Of a stretch of DNA of 11,611 nucleotides, positions 1-7,400 are shown in pieces. The DNA is from Chloroflexota bacterium (GTDB lineage: Bacteria > Chloroflexota > Limnocylindria > Limnocylindrales > Limnocylindraceae), in contig JAEMRB010000009.1 of assembly GCA_016463555.1 (NCBI GenBank), positions 1 through 11,611 on the forward strand. The letters run 5' to 3'. The first letter of the stretch is position 1. Each line of letters starts with the position of its first letter. The position numbers and the translations under genes were made by a program. Under the pieces are notes generated by a model that saw nothing but the letters and a program-made list of their open reading frames with translations, made no database searches and was not told the DNA's origin.

Positions 1-223
1 TGATCTCAACGTCGAAGGCGACGAAGAGGAGTGCGTAGAGATAGAAGGAGAGGCCAAAGCGTCCGTGGGTGTCGCCGTACGTGTCGATGCCCGACTCGTA
101 GGGGACCTGCTTGCCGCGACTGCCGCGCGTGCGGTGGGAGATCAACCAGGCGAGGCCGATGGTCAGGAAGACGAAGGAAGCACCTGCGGCTGCGAAACCG
201 AGGACGTACCAGAGTCCTGTCAT
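1..223 (-). CDS. nuoA: NADH-quinone oxidoreductase subunit A (NuoA/NdhC), 3'-truncated by window edge
   Basis: This is a small membrane subunit of respiratory complex I, located in the proton-translocating arm near the quinone site. The minus strand reads 74 residues from an ATG at 221-223 before the sequence leaves the window; full-length NuoA is usually about 120 residues. Residues about 4-28 form the first membrane helix. A cytoplasmic-type loop follows with the family hallmark YESG at 46-49, then a GDTHGRF segment near 54-60 and the start of the second helix, SFYLYALLFVAFDVEI, at the edge. The YESG...GD...RF.FYL.ALLFV.FD.E pattern is the NuoA signature, so the identification is strong. 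A GGGGGAG ribosome binding site sits 4 bases upstream of the ATG. The gene follows the MidA-type methyltransferase on the same strand with a 72-base gap. Further nuo genes are expected beyond the left edge. Confidence 0.93.
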   Translation of the reverse strand, partial: MTGLWYVLGFAAAGASFVFLTIGLAWLISHRTRGSRGKQVPYESGIDTYGDTHGRFGLSFYLYALLFVAFDVEI

Positions 224-227
224 GAAA

Positions 228-234
228 CTCCCCC
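228..234 (-). promoter_or_regulatory. Ribosome binding site of nuoA
   Basis: GGGGGAG on the minus strand lies 4 bases before the ATG at 221-223. It is one of the clearest Shine-Dalgarno sequences in the window and fixes the nuoA start. It contrasts with several neighbours that have none. Confidence 0.7.
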
Positions 235-295
235 GTTCGATCCATCAACCCGGCGCGTACCCCGTAACGGGCGCTCGGGTGGTTACGCTCAGATT

Positions 296-1477
296 CTAGA
301 CGAGGGGGCGATTCGGAGCCGCCGTTCCGGGGAGTGGCGATGCGGGATCGGCGAGCGCATTTGCCCTTGGGGAACTCCCCGCCACAAACAGCTCAACGGC
401 GAATCCGCCCATGCGGCGCGGGTCCATCAGTTGGGCGAGTGCGGAGCGCAGGGCGATCGCCTCTTCGAGGGTTGCCGCTGGCCCAGTTCGTGTCCGGGCG
501 ACCTCGCCGTCGACCCCCGCCGTTGCGAGAAACTTGGCCTGGTTCGTGCTCGCCAGGTGGCGGAGCCCGCCGGCCACCGCCGCCGCCCGCAGCAGGGTGA
601 GGTCCACATGGGCGGTCAGGTCGCGGCTCCCTGGCTCACCAAGCAGGTCCGCGGTGGCTCGGTGCCCCTGGTAGGCGAGGGCGGTGCCGGCCATGCGGCT
701 GGTGGCGTCGTGCAGGGCGACCCCCTCGCGGCCGTAATCGAGCACGATAACGACCCCTTCGGTGAGTTCGCCGCCCAGCCCGTGGGCCCAGTCGGCCGTG
801 GCTGGCGAGATCTCGGCGAGCTGCCCCTCCGCCAGCGGCGACCAGCCGGTCATGAGGGGGGCGAGCAGAGCGGCGACCTCCGGGTCAAGCGCCCCCTCAG
901 CCCAGGTGAGGGCATTTGTTACAGGGTCAATCGACACGCGGCGCTCAGCGAAGCCGCCTGGAGCGGCGGCGCGGCCGACCACGATATGGAAGGGGAGGGC
1001 ATCGGCAAACTCATTGGCGACCACGATCCCTGCGACGGGTGGGTTCGCCGCCGTGACGAGGGGCGGCCCGCCGCCAGGGAGTGCCGCCAGTGCGGCCGCC
1101 AAATCGGCGAGGCGGTGTGGATTCGCCTCGCTCACCGAGACCTCCAGCGCGTCGAGAAGGGGGTGCCCCTCTCGGGCGAGGTGGTTGAGTGCCGCCAGCA
1201 GGAGGGTCCCTTCGCCGGCGCCGTACTCACGCCAGCGGAAGGTGGCTGGGCGGCTGAGGCGCTCCCAGGTTGCGGCGGCAAGTTGAGCGATGGCGGCACC
1301 GAGGATGGGGTGCAGCTCTGGCGCGGTCATGAAGTCACCGCTGCGACCAGCCCGACGCTGGGCGGTTGCGTAGTAGCCGAGCCCAGGCTCAAGAAGGGCG
1401 CGCTCCATAAACCGCGCAAAGCTGATCGAGCCCTCGCGTTGGACCTCTTCGCGAATGAGACGCTCTACCTCTTCCAT
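296..1477 (-). CDS. MidA/NDUFAF7-family SAM-dependent protein arginine methyltransferase
   Basis: This is a 393-residue soluble class I methyltransferase of the MidA/NDUFAF7 (DUF185) family. The mitochondrial member dimethylates an arginine of the NDUFS2 (NuoD-type) subunit during complex I assembly; other bacterial members are mostly uncharacterised. Visible motifs in order: GDFMTAPELHP at 47-57, the SAM-binding EYGAGEG at 84-90, acidic E117 in the VSEANP strand, ANEFADALPFH at 154-164 (the family-specific NE..DA.P.H block), LDYG at 246-249, GTALAYQGHR at 264-273 and DLTAHVD at 286-292. Length is normal. The frame is open upstream to 1603, but that would run into divergent folK. The ATG at 1477 matches the usual N-terminus (a short helix, then SF..FME.AL..P..GYY), so I chose it. 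It has only a weak AGGA but a TAGGAT box 7 bases upstream, suggesting a leaderless transcript. nuoA follows on the same strand, which supports a complex I role by context. Confidence 0.88.
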   Translation of the reverse strand: MEEVERLIREEVQREGSISFARFMERALLEPGLGYYATAQRRAGRSGDFMTAPELHPILGAAIAQLAAATWERLSRPATFRWREYGAGEGTLLLAALNHLAREGHPLLDALEVSVSEANPHRLADLAAALAALPGGGPPLVTAANPPVAGIVVANEFADALPFHIVVGRAAAPGGFAERRVSIDPVTNALTWAEGALDPEVAALLAPLMTGWSPLAEGQLAEISPATADWAHGLGGELTEGVVIVLDYGREGVALHDATSRMAGTALAYQGHRATADLLGEPGSRDLTAHVDLTLLRAAAVAGGLRHLASTNQAKFLATAGVDGEVARTRTGPAATLEEAIALRSALAQLMDPRRMGGFAVELFVAGSSPRANALADPASPLPGTAAPNRPLV

Positions 1478-1484
1478 GCAGTAG

Positions 1485-1490
1485 ATCCTA
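1485..1490 (-). promoter_or_regulatory. Putative -10 element of a leaderless methyltransferase transcript
   Basis: TAGGAT on the minus strand ends 7 bases before the ATG at 1475-1477. Transcription would then start at or next to the start codon. No convincing -35 is visible, and the upstream region lies inside folK coding sequence. The assignment rests on position and on the same arrangement at 1499-1504 and 8504-8509. Confidence 0.4.
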
Positions 1491-1498
1491 CGCGGCGC

Positions 1499-1504
1499 TA
1501 CCGT
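1499..1504 (+). promoter_or_regulatory. Putative -10 element of a leaderless folK transcript
   Basis: TACCGT ends 7 bases before the folK ATG at 1512, and no Shine-Dalgarno sequence is present between them. It shares the 34-base divergent gap with the opposing TAGGAT box, so the two promoters would overlap and could compete. Confidence 0.4.
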
Positions 1505-1511
1505 CGGGCAC

Positions 1512-2102
1512 ATGCGTGAGCTCGTCCTACACCTAGGAATCGGGGCCAACCTCGACGACCCCGTCGCCACACTCGCCGAGGCGGTCGTCGCGCTCGCACA
1601 CATCCCTGACTGGAGCCTTGAGCAGGTCTCGCCGCTCTACCGCACCACCCCGGTCGGCCTCGTTGATCAACCAGAGTTCTTCAACGCCGCACTCCGGATG
1701 CGCGCGACGCTTCCAGAAGAGCCGGCTGCGGCGGCAATTGAGGTGCTCATGCGCGTCAAGGAGCTAGAGCGACTCTTCGGCCGCGTGCCAACGGTAAGGT
1801 TCGGCCCGCGCCGTCTCGACATTGACATCATCGCGATGGAGAACATCGCGGTAGTGCATCCGCGACCACACGGTACGGAGTCCGACGGTGCTGATGCTGA
1901 TCGGCCGCTGGTTGTTCCGCATCCAGCCGCTGCCGAACGTCTCTTCGTCTTGGCGCCACTCGCCGACATCTCTCCAACGCTAAAGGCGCCAGGGTGGCAA
2001 GGAACTGCACGCGAGCTACGTGATGTTCAGCGACGCCTTGAAGGCGATGCCGCTGCGCTCTGCGTCGGCGCGTGGGATCCGGTGGCGCTGCGCTGGGTGT
2101 AG
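1512..2102 (+). CDS. folK: 2-amino-4-hydroxy-6-hydroxymethyldihydropteridine pyrophosphokinase (HPPK)
   Basis: This cytoplasmic folate-pathway enzyme transfers pyrophosphate from ATP to 6-hydroxymethyl-7,8-dihydropterin, just before dihydropteroate synthase. The product is 196 residues. Motifs: LGIGANLDDP at 8-17 (normally LG.N.GD), SPLYRTTPVG at 40-49, DQPEFFNA at 52-59, and RFGPRRLDIDII at 96-107 containing the two magnesium-binding aspartates D103 and D105. VPHPAAAERLFVLAPL follows at 135-150. Between LDIDII and VPHP there are about 14 more residues than is typical (a polar HGTESDGADAD stretch near 120-130), and the C-terminus is also extended. The start is the only ATG that keeps the N-terminal strand; it has no Shine-Dalgarno sequence. 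No folP or folB is adjacent, so it is not in a folate operon here. The gene is convergent with purH, with 4 bases between stops. Confidence 0.93.
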   Translation: MRELVLHLGIGANLDDPVATLAEAVVALAHIPDWSLEQVSPLYRTTPVGLVDQPEFFNAALRMRATLPEEPAAAAIEVLMRVKELERLFGRVPTVRFGPRRLDIDIIAMENIAVVHPRPHGTESDGADADRPLVVPHPAAAERLFVLAPLADISPTLKAPGWQGTARELRDVQRRLEGDAAALCVGAWDPVALRWV

Positions 2103-2106
2103 TGCC

Positions 2107-3489
2107 TTAGCGACGGTAGTGTCGCCGCCCGGTGAAGACCATCGCAATGCCGTGACGATCGGCGATCTCGATTGCCGCTGCATCGCGACGTGAGCCGCCC
2201 GGCTGAACAATGGCGGTGACGCCCGCTGCCGCTGCTGCAGCGATCCCCTCTGCAAATGGAAAGTACGCATCACTGGCCATCACTGCACCGCGTGCGCGCT
2301 CTCCCGCCTGGTTGAGCGCAATGTCAACGGCGACGCGACGATTCACTTGTGCGGCACCAATACCGAGTGTTGCAGCACCGCGCGCCACTACGATGGCGTT
2401 CGACCGAATGTGTCGAACGATGCGCCACGAGAAGAGTAGGTCGGTGAGCTCGTCAAGTGTTGGGCGGCGTTCGGTGACGACACGAAGTTGCGAACGCTCG
2501 ATGTTTCCGGTGTCGGCTGTTTGCAAGAGTACCGCGCCGCTGACGCCAATCATGTCAAACTCTGTTGCGCGATAAGAAGGGTCAATGACGACGCTCAGTT
2601 CTGGTCGCGTGCGCAGCGCCTCTGCAGCGCCATCATCTGCAAGTGCTGGCGCGAGCACCGATTCAAATGTTCCTGATGCGATCACCGCGGCAACGGCACG
2701 ATCAATTGGAACGTTGAGTACAACGATTGAGCCGGAGCTTGCCGCTGCATCTGTCTCAATCGCGCGCGTGAGTGCACCGAGCGCCGTCTCGGCGGTTGCG
2801 ACGCCGATCGGATCTGTGTGTCGAATGAGCGCGACGCTCGGCGTTGGTAGGTCGGCAACAAGTCGCGAACCAGCGTCGAGGTCGAGTAGGTCGTTGAGGC
2901 TGGGCTCTTGCCCCTGCAGCACTCGAGCGCCCATGATCCCCGCATCTGCGGTGTGTACGCGCCGGTACGCCGCGGCGGCCTGGTGCTGATTCTCGCCGTG
3001 ACCAAATGTACGAACGCGTTCAAGCACAATTACGTCACGAGCTGGCATGGCGCTCTCGCTGTCGCGAACCAGCGGCGCAACATGGGCCGCAATGACGAGG
3101 GCCGCCGAACGCCGGAGTTCGCTCCGCAGTGCGGTCAAGTTGCCAGTGGATCCCATGTCGGAGAGGAGGTCGCCGATCGCAGTTGGGTCAACAACGATGA
3201 TCGGCCCGTTATCGGCGGCGAGGAGTGCCCGTGTAATGGCGACGATTGCGGCGGGTGGGGCCTCGGCCCCTGCTGGGGCGATCAGGAGGTCGGCGCTGGT
3301 AAGGCTCGCCGCCGCCTGATCGAGGGTCGCGGCATCGGCATGTTCGGTCACCTGGATCTCTTCCGCCCGAAGGTGCGAGGCGGCGGGACCGGCTTCGACC
3401 GTGGCCCCACGGGCGATAAGGGTCGCGAGGATGGGCGTCAGCCCTGCGAGGGCGGGGCTCTCGGGGGAGATCAGCAGAAGGACGCGCAT
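2107..3489 (-). CDS. purH: Diverged bifunctional purine biosynthesis protein PurH (AICAR transformylase / IMP cyclohydrolase)
   Basis: The protein has 460 residues; typical PurH has about 510-530. PurH formylates AICAR with 10-formyl-THF and closes the ring to IMP, the last two steps of purine synthesis. The C-terminal half is unmistakable: GNIERSQLRVVTERRPT from 328, the SNAIVVARG block at 363-371, ATLGIGAAQVNR at 373-384, SDAYFPFAEG at 406-415, QPGGSRRD at 429-436 and MVFTGRRHYRR at the end. The family RYGENPHQ block appears as GHGENQHQ at 163-170, and the catalytic KH..PCG block as RHTDPIG at 223-229. The N-terminal cyclohydrolase domain (about 1-145) is short and lacks the STGGT and GRVKTLHP..HGG signatures. 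It is therefore possibly inactive in cyclisation and altered in transformylation. The ATG at 3489 starts the first recognisable strand (RVLLLIS). There is no Shine-Dalgarno; CACCAT lies 7 bases upstream. The family is certain, the activity is not. Confidence 0.85.
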   Translation of the reverse strand: MRVLLLISPESPALAGLTPILATLIARGATVEAGPAASHLRAEEIQVTEHADAATLDQAAASLTSADLLIAPAGAEAPPAAIVAITRALLAADNGPIIVVDPTAIGDLLSDMGSTGNLTALRSELRRSAALVIAAHVAPLVRDSESAMPARDVIVLERVRTFGHGENQHQAAAAYRRVHTADAGIMGARVLQGQEPSLNDLLDLDAGSRLVADLPTPSVALIRHTDPIGVATAETALGALTRAIETDAAASSGSIVVLNVPIDRAVAAVIASGTFESVLAPALADDGAAEALRTRPELSVVIDPSYRATEFDMIGVSGAVLLQTADTGNIERSQLRVVTERRPTLDELTDLLFSWRIVRHIRSNAIVVARGAATLGIGAAQVNRRVAVDIALNQAGERARGAVMASDAYFPFAEGIAAAAAAGVTAIVQPGGSRRDAAAIEIADRHGIAMVFTGRRHYRR

Positions 3490-3562
3490 GCTGCTGATGG
3501 TGGCATACTCGCTCACACAAACCCGCACGCTGTTGTGCTGGGTGAACCGAAACCTAGCGAGT

Positions 3563-3567
3563 GAGGA
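3563..3567 (+). promoter_or_regulatory. Ribosome binding site fixing the start of the small membrane protein
   Basis: GAGGA lies 4 bases before the ATG at 3572. The frame is open further upstream to 3401, but that part would run antisense through purH. This site therefore decides the start. Confidence 0.6.
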
Positions 3568-3571
3568 AAAG

Positions 3572-3985
3572 ATGTTTCGTTGGCCTTGGGAGTACCTCTT
3601 CACCGTCTTGAACGCCGATCTTGGAACGTTCTACACGCCGTTCTGGATTGCAAACCTGGTGCTCTTCCTCGCAACGATCCTGGTCTACTCGTTCGCGACC
3701 CGCGGCGCTCGTGGGCGAGGGGTGGTCGGCGACGAGTGGGAGTACATCCTCTGGATCAGCCTCGGCACCTTCGGCATGAATCTGGTCTACGCCGCATTCC
3801 AGTGGTACGGCATTTTCCCCATTGCCACCACGCTTGTTGGGCTCCTTGCGCTGCGCGACACCGTCACGAAGCGTTTCCCTCCACTCATCGCCGCTGAGGC
3901 GCAGCATGCCGAGCTCTTGCGCACGCGGCGCCAGGTTGCCGACGGTGTTGAGGCAACCATTCGCCCAGCGAATCGTCGCGGGTAG
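3572..3985 (+). CDS. Small three-helix membrane protein of unknown function
   Basis: A 137-residue protein that I do not recognise. The N-terminus (MFRWPWEYLF) is aromatic and amphipathic. Hydrophobic segments lie at about 24-43, 57-79 and 80-95; the last two are separated only by a WYG turn. The loop between helices 1 and 2 is basic then acidic (RGARGRG...GDEWEY). After helix 3 comes a charged soluble tail from about 95 to 137, rich in Ala, Arg and Glu with a helical look, which by the positive-inside rule is probably cytoplasmic. There is no signal-peptide cleavage site, no catalytic motif and no Cys or His cluster. The protein has clean bacterial coding character and a good ribosome binding site, and it is followed 36 bases later by the cupin gene on the same strand, so the two may form an operon. 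It is divergent from purH across 82 bases. Confidence 0.75.
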   Translation: MFRWPWEYLFTVLNADLGTFYTPFWIANLVLFLATILVYSFATRGARGRGVVGDEWEYILWISLGTFGMNLVYAAFQWYGIFPIATTLVGLLALRDTVTKRFPPLIAAEAQHAELLRTRRQVADGVEATIRPANRRG

Positions 3986-3994
3986 CCTTTTGAT

Positions 3995-4010
3995 GTGCGC
4001 AGCTGCGCAC
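3995..4010. promoter_or_regulatory. Perfect 16-base palindrome between the membrane protein and cupin genes
   Basis: GTGCGCAGCTGCGCAC is an exact inverted repeat with no spacer. It lies 9 bases after the stop of the upstream gene and just before the cupin ribosome binding site. It could be an operator for a dimeric regulator, or fold as a 6-base-pair stem with an AGCT loop in the mRNA. No T-run follows, so it is not a standard terminator. A GTG at 3995 could be an alternative cupin start, in which case the palindrome would be coding. Confidence 0.4.
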
Positions 4011-4021
4011 TGCGGAAGAGC

Positions 4022-4402
4022 ATGAACATCCGAAGTTTTGGCCCTGGTCATCGACGTGCCGACCGCGCTGCGGGCTCCCAGGGTGTTCTCAGTAGCGCCA
4101 TCTTCTCAAACGACATCGCGCAGATCACTGAGTTCACGGTCACGCCAGGCGGCACCTACGGCCCGCTGCGCAGCGCTGGTGATGTTGTGCTCGTGGTGAT
4201 CGAGGGTGGCGGATGGGTTACCGCCCACGACACCCGGGTGCAACTTGCCGCTGGTGAGTCGCTGCATCTTGAGCGACTAACGCCCTACAGCATCGCTGCG
4301 CGAGAGTTGCCGCTACGCGCGATCCTCGTCGAGCTTTCTACGAGCAGCGTGACCGAGTCGGCTCGCACCATAGGCACCAGCGGCGGCGGCGCAGAGGAGT
4401 AG
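4022..4402 (+). CDS. Cupin-fold protein lacking the usual metal-binding histidines
   Basis: A 126-residue single-domain protein with a cupin-like beta-barrel pattern. ITEFTVTPGGTYGPLRS at about 35-51 corresponds to cupin motif 1, DVVLVVIEGGGWVTAHD at 54-70 is the central strand pair with its Gly turn, and VQLAAGESLHLERLTPYSI at 73-91 corresponds to motif 2. In typical cupins motif 1 carries HxH plus Glu, and motif 2 carries a His. Here those positions read LRS and LERLTPYSI, so metal binding in the usual way is unlikely. Function is unknown; a small-molecule sensor or structural role is possible. Start choice: ATG 4022 with GGAAG just upstream (spacing 3, rather tight). A GTG at 3995 would add 9 residues. 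The last 90 bases lie antisense to the 3' end of the large glycosyltransferase gene. Confidence 0.72.
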   Translation: MNIRSFGPGHRRADRAAGSQGVLSSAIFSNDIAQITEFTVTPGGTYGPLRSAGDVVLVVIEGGGWVTAHDTRVQLAAGESLHLERLTPYSIAARELPLRAILVELSTSSVTESARTIGTSGGGAEE

Positions 4403-7400
4403 CACGCCAACGACGAGTGTCGCGCTGCTGACAAGCGCGGTCTCGGCGGAACTTTCAAGGGTGACGCCGAACTGGAAGGGCCAGGCCCATGTTGGCAGTA
4501 CGCCCTGGTACCAGTTATGAACGCCGGTTGGGAGTGGTAACGCTGACCAGTTCGGATACCAGAGAAGTGCGACTGCAGCGATGCTGCCGATGGTGATCGT
4601 AAAGATGCGACGCATATCGGTTGCTCCGAGAATTGACCATGCGGCCACCGTTGCGGGAACAAGCGCAATTGCACCAACGAGTGGTCCTGGTGTGCCGAAC
4701 CCTCCCGAGAGGCAGACCTGGCTTTCCGGGTAGACGCTCGTCACTCCTGCGAGCGCGCAGAGCGCGCCAGTAGCCATCCAAAGGACTGGCGCAGCGAGCA
4801 CCGCGCATGCGCCACCGATGCGCACGATCTGCGCAGCACGCTGTGATCCGGCGCGAAGATCAGCCAAGAGAAGTGCGAGGCCGATCAGGGCGATCTGTGA
4901 TGTTGGGTAGTAGTGATATTGGAATGCGACGCGATCAATGCGCGCCCACGGCAGCCAGAGCGCAAGGCCGAGAACGAGAACCGATGCGAGGCCCCAGCTT
5001 CGTCGGCGCCACGCCTCTGCTGCAAGCCAGAGCGCACCGCCGATGCTAAGGGCGCGCGAGAGCACGTTGCCGCCGTCGTACACCGCGGCGGTCCATGAGC
5101 TGCCGCCCGCGGTGAAGCTCGACTGGAAGAACCAGACAGGCTTCAAGTCGAGCGGCCACGCCCACCATGGTGAGCTCGCGGCATGCGCGGCGCGCAGCGT
5201 GTCGTGATAGCGATACATCGACGCCGTGAGATCGGTCAGCGTCTGTCCGCTGTTGCCGATCGGCCAACCGGTAATCAACTGATTGCCGAGCGCCGCCCAC
5301 GGTAAGTAGCTCGCGATGTAGACGCCGAGCGGAAGCGCGGCGAGCGTAAAGAGGACGAGCGTCGCTTCACCCGGGAGCGAGAGGAGTCCGAGGAGTGAGC
5401 GTGGGGTTGCTTCGCGCCGCGAGATGCCACCAGCGCGATGGATGGCCACGCCTGTCGCCGCAAGGAGTAGCACCAGCACGGCGGCAAACGGCAGATTTGG
5501 GATGCGGGTGGAGCCGTCGGCGACCGCGAGCGCTGGCGGAAGGAGCACGGCGCCGAGTAGGGCGAGCCCGCCCGCGACCAGTAGGCGCCCTGGCGCTGTT
5601 CGCGCGAGCCAGATGATGCCGAGACCGAAGATGCCGTAGAGGGCGACCCATTTGCTTGCGAGCGCTCCGCCGAGCAGAAGTCCGGCCACGACGAGGAGGA
5701 GCCCCCCAGAGAGGGCGCCTCGCGCGCGACCCTGCAGCCATGCCACGAAGGCGACCGCACCGCCAAGCAGGAGGGCGAGGAGGTAGACGTCATTCATGCC
5801 GATGCGGCTCTGCACGAACCCGGCCCCGTCGAGCAGGGCGAGTACGCCGACGAGGGCGGCGACGTCGCGGCGCTCCGTCAGGAGCCGCGCCAAGAGAACC
5901 AGGAGGGCTGCGGCGAGTGCGCCGGCAATCACCCCGGGCCAGCGCCAGCCAGCGGCGAGGTCGCCCACGCTCACCTGTGTCATGGCACCAGATGGCGCCG
6001 CAATAAGTAGCTCGCCGTTGCCGCCATCGGCACGCTCGGCTGAGGCATCAAGGGCTGCGCCGCTCACGCCAAGCGTGAGTGCATCAGCGCCCACGGCAAC
6101 ATCGGCAAATCGGGCGTTGCCGTTCGGCTCAACCGTCCACAGCGATGCGCCGGCGCCGTCGGGTCCAGGTGCCACCACGTGCACCATGCGGCTTGCATCA
6201 TTGGGCACGATCGCCGTGGCGCCTGGGATCGTGATCTGCGAGATGAGCGTCGTGCTCTCGCTTTTTGCGTTGTACACCCGTACGCCATCGCGACCCGCTA
6301 CGTAGAGTCGCAGCGAGTCAAACCAGTCAACGGCCGCAACGGCGGCTGCGCCACCCTCAATGGGCGAGGATCGCATGGTCGACAGATCAAGTGCCGCGTA
6401 GCTCGTCAGCCCGCTAGCGCTCGTCACAAAGATTCGCTCCTCATCATCTACCGTGAGCGCGAGTACCGACGTCCCGCGCACAAGTGGTGCGCTCGCCACG
6501 ACAGCTCCATCGCGCATGATCAGCACCTGGTCGCGTTGCACAAGGGCAACACTGCCATCAGTAAGTGGTGCAATGCCCAGGATGGCACCGTCGGTTGATG
6601 TCCACGTGCGCAGGCCGCTTGCGCCGCCCTGATCGGCGGTGGCGCGGTCGACCGAAAAGATTGTGCCGTTTGCGGTAGCGCCCCAGAGGGAGCCATCATG
6701 GGCGGCGAGCAGTTGCGAAACGTTACGTAGTGGAAGTGTGCCAAGGACTGCGCGCGTTGGTGCATCAATCACGCTGATCTTGTCTGGCCCCGCGATCCAA
6801 ATTCGGCCAGGGCTTAGTGCATCCTCTGGCCGAACGGCAATTGCGCCGATCCTTGTTGGGTATGTTGTTTGCGCATCGACACGAGGTGCGCCAAACGTTT
6901 CGAGACCGAGTGCAATGAGGTACTTGGCGAGATGTGGGTGTGTGTACTCATAGATCGCATGCGGCTCGCCGTACTTCCAGTCTTGCATGAACTCTGTTGC
7001 GGTTCGCACGTGGTAGACCTCATCGAACTGGAAGTGCGTCGGTTCACCAACGCGCCAACCTCTCAGTGACAGGGTGCTCACTGTCACCAGGATCAAGAGC
7101 CAGAGGTCAATCCGTGTGAGGATTCGGCGGGGCTCCGGCTTTGCGATGGCCGCACGTCGCGGCACGGCATCAACCTGTTTCCGCTGCGTGGCTGCTAGTC
7201 GCGGGCCCGTTGTGCGTTTTTCGGTGCTCCATGCTAGCCAGATTGCTGCGGCCAGCGTCGCAGTGATTGCAATCGCGGTAACCGTCACCGCAATTGGTGT
7301 GTGGAGTGCGTCGGTGAAAACGCCAAGGTTTGGTAAGCCTGGGTTCTGGAAGTACGAGATGGTGAGGACCCCCCAGCTGTTCACAAAGAAGGCGACCGAG

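Noticed and set aside
224..295. Inverted repeats CCCGT-T-ACGGG and an imperfect GCGTA...TACGC pair before nuoA
   Set aside because: They are short with mismatches, and no T-run follows in either direction, so there is not enough to call a terminator or an operator.
65..1519. 484-codon open frame on the plus strand
   Set aside because: It lies antisense over the MidA-type methyltransferase and nuoA, is rich in Gly, Arg and Cys without domain pattern, and results from the high GC suppressing stops.
1478..1603. Upstream extension of the methyltransferase frame to 1603
   Set aside because: It overlaps folK, and the added 42 residues are Ser/Thr/Ala/Arg-rich with no family match. ATG 1477 fits the family N-terminus.
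2908..3564. 218-codon plus-strand frame opposite purH
   Set aside because: It has shadow composition (Gly/Arg-rich) antisense to a confidently identified gene.
3490..3603. Upstream extension of purH to 3603
   Set aside because: The extra 38 residues match nothing and would overlap the start of the divergent membrane protein. The first recognisable strand begins at ATG 3489.
5656..6006. Arg/Gly-rich plus-strand frames across the PMT gene
   Set aside because: They are low-complexity shadows of the minus-strand gene in a GC-rich block.
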